Source: Akkermansia muciniphila
GTDB lineage: Bacteria; Verrucomicrobiota; Verrucomicrobiia; Limisphaerales; UBA9464
Length of the DNA: 64,000 nucleotides
Assembly (NCBI GenBank): GCA_945861565.1
Contig: CAMAUY010000015.1
Coordinates: forward strand, 1-64,000
Direction of reading: 5' to 3'
The notes under the pieces were generated by a model. That model was not told the origin of the DNA, did no database searches, and was given only the letters and a program-made list of their open reading frames with translations. The position numbers and the translations under genes were made by a program. Below, piece by piece: positions 44,788-54,129 of this stretch. Every line of letters begins with the position of its first letter. The first letter of the stretch is position 1.

Positions 44788-46230
44788 TCAGACAGGCTTT
44801 TGCTTGCGAACCTCAAGGAACACATTGACCCCGGTCGGGTCCGCGCGCACCTCAAATTCCAGCGGCACCTTCGATGGCGGCAAGAGGTATTTCATCTGCT
44901 CGGCATCGCGATAAATCAGGTGCCACTCGAGTACAAAATCCATCAGCTGGCGAAAGGGACGGCCGGCGTGCACGTTGGTCAGGAGCATGAGCCCCCCGGG
45001 AGCGAGATATTCGAAGAAGAGGTCGGTCAGCCGTTTGCAAACCCGATCGGAGACGTAATCAAACAACCCAGCGCAGTAGACGAAATCGTACGCTCCCTTT
45101 TGCAGAACCGTCTCCGGGCGGATCGCCTCCTTAAGGAGCTGGTTGATAGACTTCTCTTCGAAGGTCAGATTCGTGGTTCGGCCATATTTTACACGAGCCT
45201 GCGTCAGCACATTGCGGGTATACTCAATCGTCTGCGGGTTGAAATCCAGCAGCTGAAAATCCGCTCGGTCGGATAGTTCCTCCTCCATCATGAACTCCTC
45301 GACCTCGCGGGCGGGGCCACACCCGAGGTTGAGGATCTTGATCCGGCGGCCCAAGGCCGTCACGCGGCGCGTTTCGTCAACCAACCGTTGCTTCATCAGT
45401 TGGATCCGGTTCCGATGAGCGATGGCCGGAGGGCCCAGGAGGAAAAACACGTTCACCATCTTGGCAAACATGGTCGCTCCCTCGTGCGGATCCCGCAGGA
45501 TCATGTTCACTACCTCGTAATCTCCCGCATAGCCAAGCGGCTTGTGAAAGGTTCGATAAACGAAGGGTGAACACATGACCAACGGATGGAGTTGGCGGCG
45601 GGCGTAGGCGCGGTGGGCAGGCCTCACCTCGTCTCCCACCTGCCCCGCGGCCACGTCAAACCGTTGCAGCCACCCGTCCACCTCCGGCACGATCTGCCCC
45701 TCCAAGTCCCGGAGAACAGTTCGCTCCATTTCCGCCCGCGTCCCCATCGGCTCGGATCGAACTCCAAGCTCGACTTGGTCCAGGAATCCTCGGAGATCCA
45801 TAAGCAACGTCTGAAAATCCGCGACGGCCACCTTGAATTCCGGAGTGACCGCCCGGGTCTTCTGCCACTCCGACATGAACACTTCAAACTCTTGCCGCAA
45901 CCGGTCCGGTTGCGTGATCGGCGAGAAAACATCCACGTCCAGCCAGGACTCGTCGAGCGTCGCCTCGCAGAGCACCATGATGCCCGTGTTAACAAGGTTG
46001 CTGACCACCGCCCGGCCGGCATAGACGCACCGATCCGCGACAATAATCCGAAATTCACCGAGAACTTCAGACAACTGAAGAATGCTGTACGGATTGTAAA
46101 CTTCGAAGACGGCAGTAAAACGGGTCAACCGTACGGCGGTCGCTCTCACCTCGCCCCCCTGGCTATTGCGGCAGGTGATAAAGCTTTCCCGATCTCCCGT
46201 GAGTATTTGATTCTGAATTACATTCGCCAT
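44788..46230 (-). CDS. PhcB-like SAM-dependent methyltransferase (3-hydroxy fatty acid methyl ester synthase candidate)
   Basis: A 480-residue protein. Residues 1-115 form a beta-rich PilZ-like domain. A helical middle leads to the conserved block HPLVMCSPFVYRTFHKPLGY (ORF residues 217-236) and GDYEVVNMIL, which I associate with PhcB and 'EF 3-hydroxypalmitic acid methyl ester biosynthesis' proteins. Methyltransferase motif I is ILNLGCGPAREVEEF (301-315 of the longer frame). ATG at 46230 is chosen because AGGA lies eight bases upstream; a TTG two codons earlier lacks this. First gene of an operon with two signalling proteins, it is the likely signal synthase. Substrate is inferred. Confidence 0.78.
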   Translation of the reverse strand: MANVIQNQILTGDRESFITCRNSQGGEVRATAVRLTRFTAVFEVYNPYSILQLSEVLGEFRIIVADRCVYAGRAVVSNLVNTGIMVLCEATLDESWLDVDVFSPITQPDRLRQEFEVFMSEWQKTRAVTPEFKVAVADFQTLLMDLRGFLDQVELGVRSEPMGTRAEMERTVLRDLEGQIVPEVDGWLQRFDVAAGQVGDEVRPAHRAYARRQLHPLVMCSPFVYRTFHKPLGYAGDYEVVNMILRDPHEGATMFAKMVNVFFLLGPPAIAHRNRIQLMKQRLVDETRRVTALGRRIKILNLGCGPAREVEEFMMEEELSDRADFQLLDFNPQTIEYTRNVLTQARVKYGRTTNLTFEEKSINQLLKEAIRPETVLQKGAYDFVYCAGLFDYVSDRVCKRLTDLFFEYLAPGGLMLLTNVHAGRPFRQLMDFVLEWHLIYRDAEQMKYLLPPSKVPLEFEVRADPTGVNVFLEVRKQKPV

Positions 46231-46432
46231 GAGCAAAATCCTACATCGTCGCTCTCTCTCGTCATTCTGAGACTCCGCTTAAGAAAACGTCCGCCTTTCT
46301 AAGGAGGCACGCCGGAACCGAGGAAGCTACACCAGATTAAGTAGCAATTGGAAAGCGTGAAATGGTCGATTAGACTTTCTTAATAATCTATTCTGTCTTG
46401 CCGTCGTTCGATTTTCCGGTCATTGAAGCATT
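46231..46432. promoter_or_regulatory. Divergent promoter region of the phc-like operon and fadL-type gene
   Basis: A 202-base, comparatively AT-rich gap from which both units are transcribed outward. TTGGAA (46348-46353), a 17-base spacer and TAGACT (46371-46376) form a weak candidate promoter for the outer-membrane protein gene. A shared control region would allow co-regulation of signal synthesis and transport. The promoter call is tentative. Confidence 0.35.
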
Positions 46433-47725
46433 ATGACTCCAAACTGCTGGATCGCACCGCGGCGCGTTTTCGGTGTCGGAAGGGACGGGAAACGAATCCG
46501 AAAGGCTCTTCTTTTTACGTCGGCCTCACTCGCCATCGTACGTCCGTTCGCAGAAGGAATCCGCAGCCCAACAATCGGTGCGTCCGGCCTTGGCAATTCG
46601 GGAGCCCGAATCGCGTATTCGGACGATGCCAGTGCCGTCGCCCACAATCCCGCAAATCTACTCGACTTAAAATCCTGGGAAGGCTCCTTGGAGCCGACTC
46701 TGGTGCATCACGAAGCAAGTTTCAAAGGTTTGGACGGTGGTACTGCCGAAACCCGCGATCCGTGGAAAATATTGCCTCACGTCTTTACCGGGGGACCTCT
46801 TGCGAATGATCGGTTTGCCCTTGGATTTGCTGTTACCGTGCCCTATGGCCTTTCGGTGAAATGGGAAGACGACAGTGCCTTCCGCTATACCGCGCCCCAT
46901 CTCGCCGATCTCAAGACGATGAATTTCAATCCCACCGCCGCTTACCGAATCGCGGAGGGTCTCCACGTCGGCGCGGGTCTGGATGTGATGTGGTCACAAC
47001 TGGAGTTGCATCAGTACTACCCGTGGAAACTGGTGCTCAGTAACCCGGCGATCCCCGATGGTGTGCTGAAGGCGGAAGGGGATGGTGTAGGCATCGGCGG
47101 CAACGCCGGCATCACCTGGCAATTCATGGAGCGTCACCGGCTCGCCTTCGTGGCCCGCACTCCGATGAATGTGGACTACGAAGGCAGCTTCGAATCCCAC
47201 GGAACCCCGGGGGTTCCGGGAGGTCTCGTAAAGGCCGATTTTGCGAGTCAGATCCGGTACCCAACAATCCTCAGCGTCGGCTATGGGATTCAGGCGTGCG
47301 AAGCCGTCCGACTGCAGGCGTCAGCGGAATGGCTGCAGTTCTCTCGCTTCGAGACGCTGGTGCTGGACACCCCGCAATCCCTACCCGGTGTCGACAAGAC
47401 GATTCCGCAAAACTGGCGCGACACATTCACTTTTGGGACCAGCGCCGACTGGAGATTTTCCCCCGGCTGGATTGCGCGCGCCGGCTACCAATATTTTCAA
47501 ACTCCAGTCCCGGATCACACGTTTTCCCCAACGATACCAGACGCCAACCAAAACGTCTTCACCGTGGGGCTTGGGTGGAGGTCTGGACACCACCGCATCG
47601 AAGGCTCCTACGGTTATGTTCTCTATGATGACCGTCACATTAGTGGAAATCAGAATCCGGCTTACAATGGAAGCTACGAGATTCGTGCCCACCTGATCTC
47701 ATTGGCCTACGGCTATAGCTTTTGA
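46433..47725 (+). CDS. FadL/OmpP1/TodX-family outer-membrane transporter
   Basis: A 430-residue beta-barrel protein of the FadL family, which moves long-chain fatty acids and other hydrophobic molecules across the outer membrane. A signal peptide (around residues 22-41) is followed by GASGLGNSGARIAYSDDASAVAHNPA, the family's N-terminal hatch segment with the NPA signature, given here in two parts: residues about 49-62 and 63-74. The protein ends in Tyr-Gly-Tyr-Ser-Phe, a terminal aromatic typical of barrels. It lies divergent from the PhcB-like gene, so it could pass fatty acid methyl esters. That role is inference. Confidence 0.87.
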   Translation: MTPNCWIAPRRVFGVGRDGKRIRKALLFTSASLAIVRPFAEGIRSPTIGASGLGNSGARIAYSDDASAVAHNPANLLDLKSWEGSLEPTLVHHEASFKGLDGGTAETRDPWKILPHVFTGGPLANDRFALGFAVTVPYGLSVKWEDDSAFRYTAPHLADLKTMNFNPTAAYRIAEGLHVGAGLDVMWSQLELHQYYPWKLVLSNPAIPDGVLKAEGDGVGIGGNAGITWQFMERHRLAFVARTPMNVDYEGSFESHGTPGVPGGLVKADFASQIRYPTILSVGYGIQACEAVRLQASAEWLQFSRFETLVLDTPQSLPGVDKTIPQNWRDTFTFGTSADWRFSPGWIARAGYQYFQTPVPDHTFSPTIPDANQNVFTVGLGWRSGHHRIEGSYGYVLYDDRHISGNQNPAYNGSYEIRAHLISLAYGYSF

Positions 47726-47748
47726 CGGCAACCGCCAACCGGCCCCGC

Positions 47749-48729
47749 TCATGTCTTGATAAGCGATTTGCGGATGGCCGCAAGAACGCGGCGCTGAACA
47801 CCGAGCGGTCGCCCCGTAACGCGTGCACCCGCGGCCGCTTTATGACCGCCACCCCCGAAACTGCGGGCGATTTGATTGACGTCCACCGCGTCGTTTTTTG
47901 AGCGCCAGCTGATGCGGGTTATTTCCTCGTCGATCTCCTCAAAGACAACAGCGACCACCACGCCTTCAATCGCACGGATATGATCGATTAATCCCTCGCT
48001 CTCCTCGGTCGCTGCCCCAGCTCGTGAATAGTCCCGTTTGCGCAGCCAGAAATAAGCCGTCCGATCGCCATGCGTCATCCGGAAGGTGCTGTAAACATGC
48101 CGGAGCAATTTCACGCGGGTGAGAGGGAAGCTCTGATAGACCTGCTGGCAGATTTCCCCGAGATCCGCTCCCTTCTCAACCAACCGGGCGGCCGTCCCGA
48201 GAGTCTCGGGGGTCGTGCTCGGATATTGAAAACTGCCCGTGTCCGTGCTGACAGCGGTGAAGAGGCAGTTGGCAATCGGGCGGGTGATTTTCCATCCCGC
48301 CCAGTTACAAAGGTCAAAAATGAGTTCGCCGCTGGACGGTTCTTTGGGAGAGACCCAATTTAAATCTGCGTACCGGGTGTTGGAGGCATGGTGGTCAATA
48401 TTAATGAACTTCTCGCGTTGTCCGACATATTCCGCCACACGACCCAGACGTTCGAAGCTCGCACAATCGGTTGCGACCACAACGTCGAACCGTTCTCCAG
48501 CAACCGGCTTTCGCACCCGCTTTTCCGGGTCGAGAAATCTAAGTTTGTCCGGGACCGGATCTTCATTCCACACCGTGACGTGCTTCCCTTCACTTTCAAG
48601 GGCCAATGCGAGTCCCAGCTGGCTGCCGATGCAATCGCCATCGGGTCGTATATGTCCCACCACACAGACCGTCCGGGCTTCGTGCAATGCCGCGATGATC
48701 TGCTCCACAATTTTTGGGCAATCCTTCAT
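47749..48729 (-). CDS. nrnA: DHH-family oligoribonuclease/pAp phosphatase
   Basis: A 326-residue NrnA-type enzyme degrading short oligoribonucleotides and dephosphorylating pAp. DHH motifs occur in order: HIRPDGDCIGSQ (26-37), VATDCAS, INIDHHASN, and the DHHA1 ending GGGHKAAAGARV with the conserved Gly/His. It follows rbfA by 94 bases, the frequent infB-rbfA-nrnA order. All metal ligands look present. Confidence 0.92.
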   Translation of the reverse strand: MKDCPKIVEQIIAALHEARTVCVVGHIRPDGDCIGSQLGLALALESEGKHVTVWNEDPVPDKLRFLDPEKRVRKPVAGERFDVVVATDCASFERLGRVAEYVGQREKFINIDHHASNTRYADLNWVSPKEPSSGELIFDLCNWAGWKITRPIANCLFTAVSTDTGSFQYPSTTPETLGTAARLVEKGADLGEICQQVYQSFPLTRVKLLRHVYSTFRMTHGDRTAYFWLRKRDYSRAGAATEESEGLIDHIRAIEGVVVAVVFEEIDEEITRISWRSKNDAVDVNQIARSFGGGGHKAAAGARVTGRPLGVQRRVLAAIRKSLIKT

Positions 48730-48823
48730 TCGGATGAGTGGAAAGAAGGCAGCGCCATCGTATCGAAACTCCTATCGATGGCCGTGTTGGACCGGCCGGA
48801 TGCTGAACGCTGGTAGGGAATAC

Positions 48824-49207
48824 TCATTTCTCTTGACCCGACGCCGAGCCGTTACGATCGAGTTCTTCGAGGATTTGCAGGACGCGACTTGCCTCCTGAA
48901 TTGAGTCATCCAGAATGAATTTCAGGACGGGCGTAAATTTCAGGCGGATCGCCGACCCCAGCATCATGCGGATGCGAGCAGCCCGGCTTTCGAGTTTTTC
49001 CGGGGCTGACGCCCGCTGTGGACGCGTGCCGACAAAGCCGAGATACACGGTCGCCGACTTCAGATCACTGGCCACTCCCACTTCGTTGACCGTCAATAGG
49101 CCCACCTGGTCGACAGAGAATTCCCGGCGAATGATTTCACCGACCTCCCGTTTGAGGAGTTTTGCAACCCGTGCCTGGCGGCGATTTGGCTGAATTCCCG
49201 CAGTCAA
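48824..49207 (-). CDS. rbfA: Ribosome-binding factor A
   Basis: A 127-residue KH-type 30S maturation factor. RQARVAKLLKREVGEIIRRE is the family's first helix, followed by the LTVNEVGVASDLKSATVYLGF beta strands and RLKFTPVLKFILDDSIQE, each matching RbfA in order. It sits 23 bases downstream of infB, the conserved arrangement. The C-terminal end is short and slightly acidic. Confidence 0.93.
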   Translation of the reverse strand: MTAGIQPNRRQARVAKLLKREVGEIIRREFSVDQVGLLTVNEVGVASDLKSATVYLGFVGTRPQRASAPEKLESRAARIRMMLGSAIRLKFTPVLKFILDDSIQEASRVLQILEELDRNGSASGQEK

Positions 49208-49230
49208 GTTAGTCCGTGGAATGAAGTGGG

Positions 49231-51873
49231 TCAGAGCTTTTGGGCGACTTTTTCAACGGCATAGCACTCAATCACGTCGCCCTCCTGGATTTCATCAAAT
49301 CCGTCCAAACGGACGCCACACTCCATACCCGCCCGCACTTCATTCACCTCGTCCTGGAAGCGCTTCAGGGTAAGAGAGACCCCCTCGTAGATGAGGTTAC
49401 CACGGCGACGAACCCTCATCTTTCCGCGGACCAAGCGTCCGGTGGTGACGGCACATCCGGCAACATTGCCGCCTTTGGACAGATTGAAGGTCTTTCGAAC
49501 TTCGGCCGACCCCACGATCGTCTCCTTGAGGAGCGGATCCAGCAAGCCCACCATGGCTTCCCGAACCTGATCAATCAATTCGTAGATGATGGCATAGAGC
49601 TTAATCTGTACGCCCTCGTGCTTGGCGGTTTCCGCGGCGCTCGAATCCACTCGCGTGTGGAACCCAAGAATGACGGCATCGGAAGAACTCGCGAGCAGTA
49701 CGTCGTGTTCGCTGATCGCGCCCACGGCACTGTGAATCAATTCCAGGGCCACCTTGGTGTTTTCGATTTTCTGCAAGGCATCGCAGATGGCCTCGACACT
49801 TCCTTGAGTGTCCGCTTTGACGATGACTTTGAGGGATTTCGCCGTCAGGTCCCGAATCTGTCCGAAAATATCTTCCAGCGTCTGTCGCTTGGGCCGTAAA
49901 CCTTCCAATTCGGCCCTCTTGCGCTCGTGTGCGCGGTCCTCGGCGAGATCGCGGGCAGCACGGTCGCTCTCGACGGCACTAAACTCGGAGCCTGCCGCCG
50001 GCACGCCGTTGAGTCCGAGCACCCGGACAGCCACGGAAGGGGTGGCCACCTTGAGACGGTTGCCGTCTTCATCCATCATGGCCCTAACCTTGCCGTAGTG
50101 ATTCCCGCAGAGCACCACATCGCCGACGCGGAGTGTCCCTTTTCGCACCAGTACGGTCGCCACGGGCCCCCCCGCCTCGATACCCGACTCGATCACATTG
50201 CCCTTGGCGTGCCGATCCGGATTCGCCTTCAGTTCCAGCAACTCGGCTTGCAGCAGAATGGAATCAATCAGTTTGTCGATTCCAGCCTTGGTGAGAGCCG
50301 AGCAATCCACGTAAAGAGTATCCCCACCCCAGTCATCGGGGACCAACCCCTTGTCCTGAAGTTGCTGGCGCACCATCATCGGGTTCGCGTTCGGGTGGTC
50401 GCACTTATTGACCGCGACAATGATGGGTACCCGTGCCGCTTTGGCATGCGCTAATGCCTCCAGGGTTTGAGGCATGACCCCGTCATTGGCAGCCACCACA
50501 AGAACAACGATGTCCGTCACGTTGGCACCCCGCGCCCGCATGGCGCTAAAGGCGGAATGACCCGGGGTATCGAGGAAAGTAAGCTGCATCAGCTCTTCCT
50601 TCCGGTTCGGATGCGGATAAGCGATCGTGTAGGCACCGATGTGCTGGGTGATACCGCCCGCTTCGCCTCCAGCCACATTAGCCTTGCGTATGACGTCGAG
50701 GAGTGACGTTTTTCCATGGTCGACATGCCCCATGATGGTGATCACCGGCGGACGCGATTTCAGCGTCTCGGGTCGATCTTCCTGATCGAGCTCAACCTTG
50801 ACCTCCTTCGGAACATTGACGTTGTGCGCCGCCTTGTCGCGCTTCTCAGTCTCAAACTTAATGCCGTGTTTGGCGCACAGCTTGATCGCCACCTCGGTGT
50901 CGATTGTCTGCGTGACGGTCGCAAAAACCCCCATCTGCATCAGGTCGGCAATGACCTGAAACGGCTTTTTTCCCATCTTTTCCGCGAGCTCGCGAACAAC
51001 GATCGGGGGACGGATGAGAATAGACGGAGCGTCGGCCCCCAACTGGGGTCGAGCCGGGATCGGTCGAGGTTGGGATCCCAGAGGCGGGCGTTGTGGAAAA
51101 GGACTCCGCTGTTGGGGAGGGCCCCCGCGTTGCGGAAAACCCCCGCCGCGTTGCGGAAAACCCCCGCCGCGTTGCGGAAAACCCCCGCGTTGCGGAATCC
51201 CCCCGCGTTGCGGAGGGCCGGCGCGTTGCGGGGCCGGCGGTGTAACCACTTTGCGTTCATCGCGCGCGCGAACGTCACCGCCAGCAGTACGCCGGCCGAG
51301 GTTACCCAAATTAATAAAACCAACCTTTTCGCCCAATTGCGGGCGAGGGGGTTCGACCGGAGCGGCGGTGGCGGTCGCCTCAATCGGTACCGCGAGCTGA
51401 GCCGGCGGCGGCTGAGCCGAATGCGGCGACGGCGACGCTGCAGGCGCAATCGGCTCGGCTTCAATTGTTGACAGCGTTGGCTCAAACATCGGTGCGTCGC
51501 CTTGGGTTGGGAGTTCGGCAGGAAGCGGCTGACGAGAAAGCTGGGGCGTTTCGACGGGCGGAAGTTCGCACGATTCCGCGGGCGGAGGGGTGAGCACGAG
51601 CGGTACTGGCACTGGCGTCGGTGTCAGCGGGGGCGGCGGTACCGAAACTGGAAGAGGTGCGAAAATAACCACGGGCGGAGGCTCCGCCGCCGGGGGGAGT
51701 GGCGGTGGCGGCGCCAGTGGAGTCATCTGCAACTCCAGATATTCGGCGGTGATCTTATCGAGAGAACTCGACGGCACCTTGGCGGCGGAAATACCTAGTT
51801 CCTTGGCTTTGGCGAGCACGAACTTGCTCTCCAATCCGAGTCTCTTGGCGATGTCGTAAATGCGGACGGGCAT
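49231..51873 (-). CDS. infB: Translation initiation factor IF-2
   Basis: An 880-residue initiation factor. The N-terminal IF2-N helix is at 1-50, then a Pro/Ala/Val-rich linker (50-215), a QRGG-repeat region (215-262), a second IF2-N-like segment (290-340), and the GTPase core: G1 GHVDHGKT at 382-389, then DTPGHSAF and NKCD. EF-Tu-like domain II and the C-terminal domains follow. It delivers fMet-tRNA to the 30S subunit. The linker and repeat are unusual in sequence, but linkers vary in length across bacteria. It lies between nusA and rbfA. Confidence 0.95.
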   Translation of the reverse strand: MPVRIYDIAKRLGLESKFVLAKAKELGISAAKVPSSSLDKITAEYLELQMTPLAPPPPLPPAAEPPPVVIFAPLPVSVPPPPLTPTPVPVPLVLTPPPAESCELPPVETPQLSRQPLPAELPTQGDAPMFEPTLSTIEAEPIAPAASPSPHSAQPPPAQLAVPIEATATAAPVEPPRPQLGEKVGFINLGNLGRRTAGGDVRARDERKVVTPPAPQRAGPPQRGGIPQRGGFPQRGGGFPQRGGGFPQRGGPPQQRSPFPQRPPLGSQPRPIPARPQLGADAPSILIRPPIVVRELAEKMGKKPFQVIADLMQMGVFATVTQTIDTEVAIKLCAKHGIKFETEKRDKAAHNVNVPKEVKVELDQEDRPETLKSRPPVITIMGHVDHGKTSLLDVIRKANVAGGEAGGITQHIGAYTIAYPHPNRKEELMQLTFLDTPGHSAFSAMRARGANVTDIVVLVVAANDGVMPQTLEALAHAKAARVPIIVAVNKCDHPNANPMMVRQQLQDKGLVPDDWGGDTLYVDCSALTKAGIDKLIDSILLQAELLELKANPDRHAKGNVIESGIEAGGPVATVLVRKGTLRVGDVVLCGNHYGKVRAMMDEDGNRLKVATPSVAVRVLGLNGVPAAGSEFSAVESDRAARDLAEDRAHERKRAELEGLRPKRQTLEDIFGQIRDLTAKSLKVIVKADTQGSVEAICDALQKIENTKVALELIHSAVGAISEHDVLLASSSDAVILGFHTRVDSSAAETAKHEGVQIKLYAIIYELIDQVREAMVGLLDPLLKETIVGSAEVRKTFNLSKGGNVAGCAVTTGRLVRGKMRVRRRGNLIYEGVSLTLKRFQDEVNEVRAGMECGVRLDGFDEIQEGDVIECYAVEKVAQKL
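51128..51232. repeat. Tandem repeats in the infB linker
   Basis: A 21-base unit repeats in tandem from 51128 (about three close copies), followed by shortened copies sharing the core CGTTGCGGA up to about 51232. On the minus strand it encodes repeated QRGGGFP and QRGG units of IF-2 residues about 215-255. Such DNA repeats should change copy number by slippage without frameshifting when gained or lost in units of 21. Confidence 0.75.
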
Positions 51874-51948
51874 GAATGCTTTCGGCTACGGACTATCCGA
51901 CGACACCGACAGACCCGAGATCCGTCAGCTCACCGGAAAACAATTTGG

Positions 51949-53217
51949 CTATGTTGCGGAGACGGTGGAAGCCCGTCGAGCCTGCTCAATTCGGGCGGCT
52001 TCAATGATTGCACCCGCCTGGGTGCCGATCTCAGGAATCGCCGCCAAGTCTGACTCCTCAACTTGCAGCAAATCTTCCAGGCTGTGGAATCCGACATTGA
52101 CGAGTGTGGTTGCCTGCTCGGCTGCGAAACCCGGGACGGATGCGAACTCCCGGATGGCCCGAGCCACCTTCTCATCAAAACCATTCACCGCGACGGACTC
52201 TGCTTCGACGCTGATCCGCCACCCCGTCAGTTTTTCCGTCAAGCGAGTATTCTGGCCGCGCTTGCCGATTGCGAGGGAGAGATTCTCGGGGGCCGTGAGA
52301 ATCAACATGCGCCGGTTGGCCTCGTCGATCTGGAAGGACTTGGGGCGGGCCGGCGCAAGCGCGTTGGTCACGTAGGTGCGGATATCCGCCGACCAGGGAA
52401 AGATATCAACCTTCTCGTTGTTCAGCTCTCGGACGATGTTCTTCACCCGCTGCCCGCGGAGACCGACACAGGCCCCCACCGGGTCAACCTTGGAGTCGCG
52501 TGAATAGACCGCAAGCTTGGTTCGAAAGCCGGGCTCGCGCGCAATGCCCCGCACTTCAATGGTCCCATCACTAATTTCGGAGACTTCCACCTCAAAAAGC
52601 TTGATGACAAATTGCGGGTCCGCCCGCGAAAGAATGATCTCCGGACCGTGAATCGTCGTCTCGACCGCCTTCACGTACGCCCGAATGCGGTCACCGATCT
52701 GGTATTCCTCCGTGGGAACGCGTTCTCGATTAGGCATTAATGCTTCAAATTTCCCGAGGTCTACGATCACGTCTGACCGGTCAAATCGCCGCACCGTTCC
52801 GCTCACAATTTCCCCAACTCGATCCTTGAACTCGGTCAGAATGAGATCCTTCTCTGCCCGTCGGATCTGCTGCATGAGAGCCTGCTTCGCATACTGGGAG
52901 GCAATCCGACCAAAACCCGTAGGCGTGACCTCCACTTCCAATTCATCTCCCACCTTCGCCTCCGGCATGTGGCGGCGCGCATCAAATACCGAGATCTGGT
53001 CGTGCTTGGAAATCACCCGCTCGGTCACGATCAATTTCGCAAAGGCCTTGATGTCGCCAGACCGCGGGTCAATCGAGCATCGAAGCTCCCGGGCGGGGCC
53101 GACCGCCTTCTTGGCCGCCGACACCAACGCCTCCTGAACGGCAGCCAGCAAGGTGGCCTTGCTGATGCCCTTTTCTTTTTCCCAATATTCAACAACCGCG
53201 AGAAATTCTGCGTTCAT
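51949..53217 (-). CDS. nusA: Transcription termination/antitermination protein NusA
   Basis: A 422-residue NusA with the N-terminal RNA-polymerase-binding domain (1-130), the S1 domain (about 135-200, starting VGEIVSGTV), and two KH domains (VGACVGLRGQRVKNI and LAIGKRGQNTRLTEKLTGW are the GxxG loops). The last 55 residues hold a helix-hairpin-helix-like segment. E. coli's acidic repeats are reduced to one copy. It heads the nusA-infB-rbfA-nrnA unit. The rimP gene usually found just upstream is missing; tmk with its terminator lies there instead. Confidence 0.94.
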   Translation of the reverse strand: MNAEFLAVVEYWEKEKGISKATLLAAVQEALVSAAKKAVGPARELRCSIDPRSGDIKAFAKLIVTERVISKHDQISVFDARRHMPEAKVGDELEVEVTPTGFGRIASQYAKQALMQQIRRAEKDLILTEFKDRVGEIVSGTVRRFDRSDVIVDLGKFEALMPNRERVPTEEYQIGDRIRAYVKAVETTIHGPEIILSRADPQFVIKLFEVEVSEISDGTIEVRGIAREPGFRTKLAVYSRDSKVDPVGACVGLRGQRVKNIVRELNNEKVDIFPWSADIRTYVTNALAPARPKSFQIDEANRRMLILTAPENLSLAIGKRGQNTRLTEKLTGWRISVEAESVAVNGFDEKVARAIREFASVPGFAAEQATTLVNVGFHSLEDLLQVEESDLAAIPEIGTQAGAIIEAARIEQARRASTVSAT

Positions 53218-53258
53218 AACGACCCGCTTTAACCGCCCGCTTTAAAAACCCGCCAAGA

Positions 53259-53294
53259 GACGAACCCCGCCTGACGAACCCCGCCTGACGAACC
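53259..53294. repeat. 14-base tandem repeat upstream of nusA
   Basis: GACGAACCCCGCCT occurs at 53259-53272 and 53273-53286, with a partial third copy (GACGAACC) to 53294. It lies in the nusA leader, about 40 bases upstream of the start codon. Similar GCTTTAA-containing pairs (CCGCTTTAA and CCGCTTTAAAA) lie between it and nusA. Function unknown. Confidence 0.7.
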
Positions 53295-53348
53295 ATCACA
53301 CGATCCAACGGACTCGAAGGACCCGCTCCACGACCCTTTTGGGGTAAC

Positions 53349-53401
53349 AAAAAAGCCGGCACTCCGTCGGGTCCGACTTCTCGCGCCGGTCAAGCCGGCT
53401 T
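53349..53401 (-). terminator. Rho-independent terminator after tmk
   Basis: GCCGGC at 53394-53399 and at 53355-53360 form the base of a stem (extended by AAG/CTT). The interior has further GGTCCGACTT-type pairing, and read on the minus strand the stem ends in six T residues (53354-53349). It closes the bioF-bioA-tmk unit and separates it from nusA. Confidence 0.7.
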
Positions 53402-53421
53402 CAAGATTTACGGGCCGAAAC

Positions 53422-54081
53422 TTAGTTTTTTTCTGTTGCTCCCGTCAAGGCACAATTCCGGGGTGCCCTCCCGCTCCGCACCTCGACAACAACTCGGAAT
53501 GCCCGTTCTAAAACCCGGTCCGCTAATTCCCGAGCGTCGAACCAGACGGTTCCCGGTCGCCGCGCGAGCAAAGAATGGTAGATGGCGCGGACCCGTTCCA
53601 AGGCTTCCGCTTGCTCGAAAGAATTGGCGAAATCTCCTCGCTCACAAACTCTTTTAAGTGATTCTTCCACAGATAGATCTAAGAATATTGTCAGGTCTGG
53701 ATCCGGAGCAAACTGCTCATTTTCATCCAGAATCCGGCGCCAATCCAATCCTCGGGCTCCCTGATAGGCCGCGGTCGAAAAGTAGTAGCGGTCCAGGATG
53801 ACCAGCTTCCCTTCTTTCAGACTCGGGAGAATCAGTCCTTCGACATGCTCCCGTCGATCGGCCACAAATAGCTCTAATTCCTCCGTCGGGGGAAGGCGAC
53901 CGGTAGTGGCCGAATCCCGAAGCCGACGACCATAAGGCCCCTGAGTGGGCTCACGGCTGAGCACAACGCAGTCTCCAGCGTGTTCCAATTTTTCAGCAAG
54001 CTGCCGGGTAAGGGTCGATTTCCCAGATCCATCGATCCCTTCAATCACCACCAACAATCCTGAGTCCAACGGGCGGAGCAT
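53422..54081 (-). CDS. tmk: Thymidylate kinase
   Basis: A 219-residue dTMP kinase. The P-loop EGIDGSGKS is at residues 14-22. SREPTQGPYGRRLRD is the DRX-containing region, and DRYYFSTAAYQGARG is the conserved substrate/lid block. ATG at 54081 is chosen, since AGGA is seven bases upstream and it gives the normal family length; a GTG at 54126, three bases after bioA, is the longer alternative. It is the last gene of the bioF-bioA-tmk unit. Confidence 0.9.
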   Translation of the reverse strand: MLRPLDSGLLVVIEGIDGSGKSTLTRQLAEKLEHAGDCVVLSREPTQGPYGRRLRDSATTGRLPPTEELELFVADRREHVEGLILPSLKEGKLVILDRYYFSTAAYQGARGLDWRRILDENEQFAPDPDLTIFLDLSVEESLKRVCERGDFANSFEQAEALERVRAIYHSLLARRPGTVWFDARELADRVLERAFRVVVEVRSGRAPRNCALTGATEKN

Positions 54082-54129
54082 CCGTGAATCCTGAGAAAAT
54101 AGATCCAGGGAAGCGAGGGGAAACACAAT

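Noticed and set aside
46231-46432. Sigma54 promoter upstream of the phc-like operon or FadL gene
   Set aside because: No TGGC-N-TTGC pattern with correct spacing was found on either strand.
51014-51400. Gly/Arg/Cys-rich plus-strand open frame of 128 residues over the infB repeat
   Set aside because: It is a complement-strand artefact of the IF-2 repeat region; IF-2 domains on the minus strand explain the sequence.
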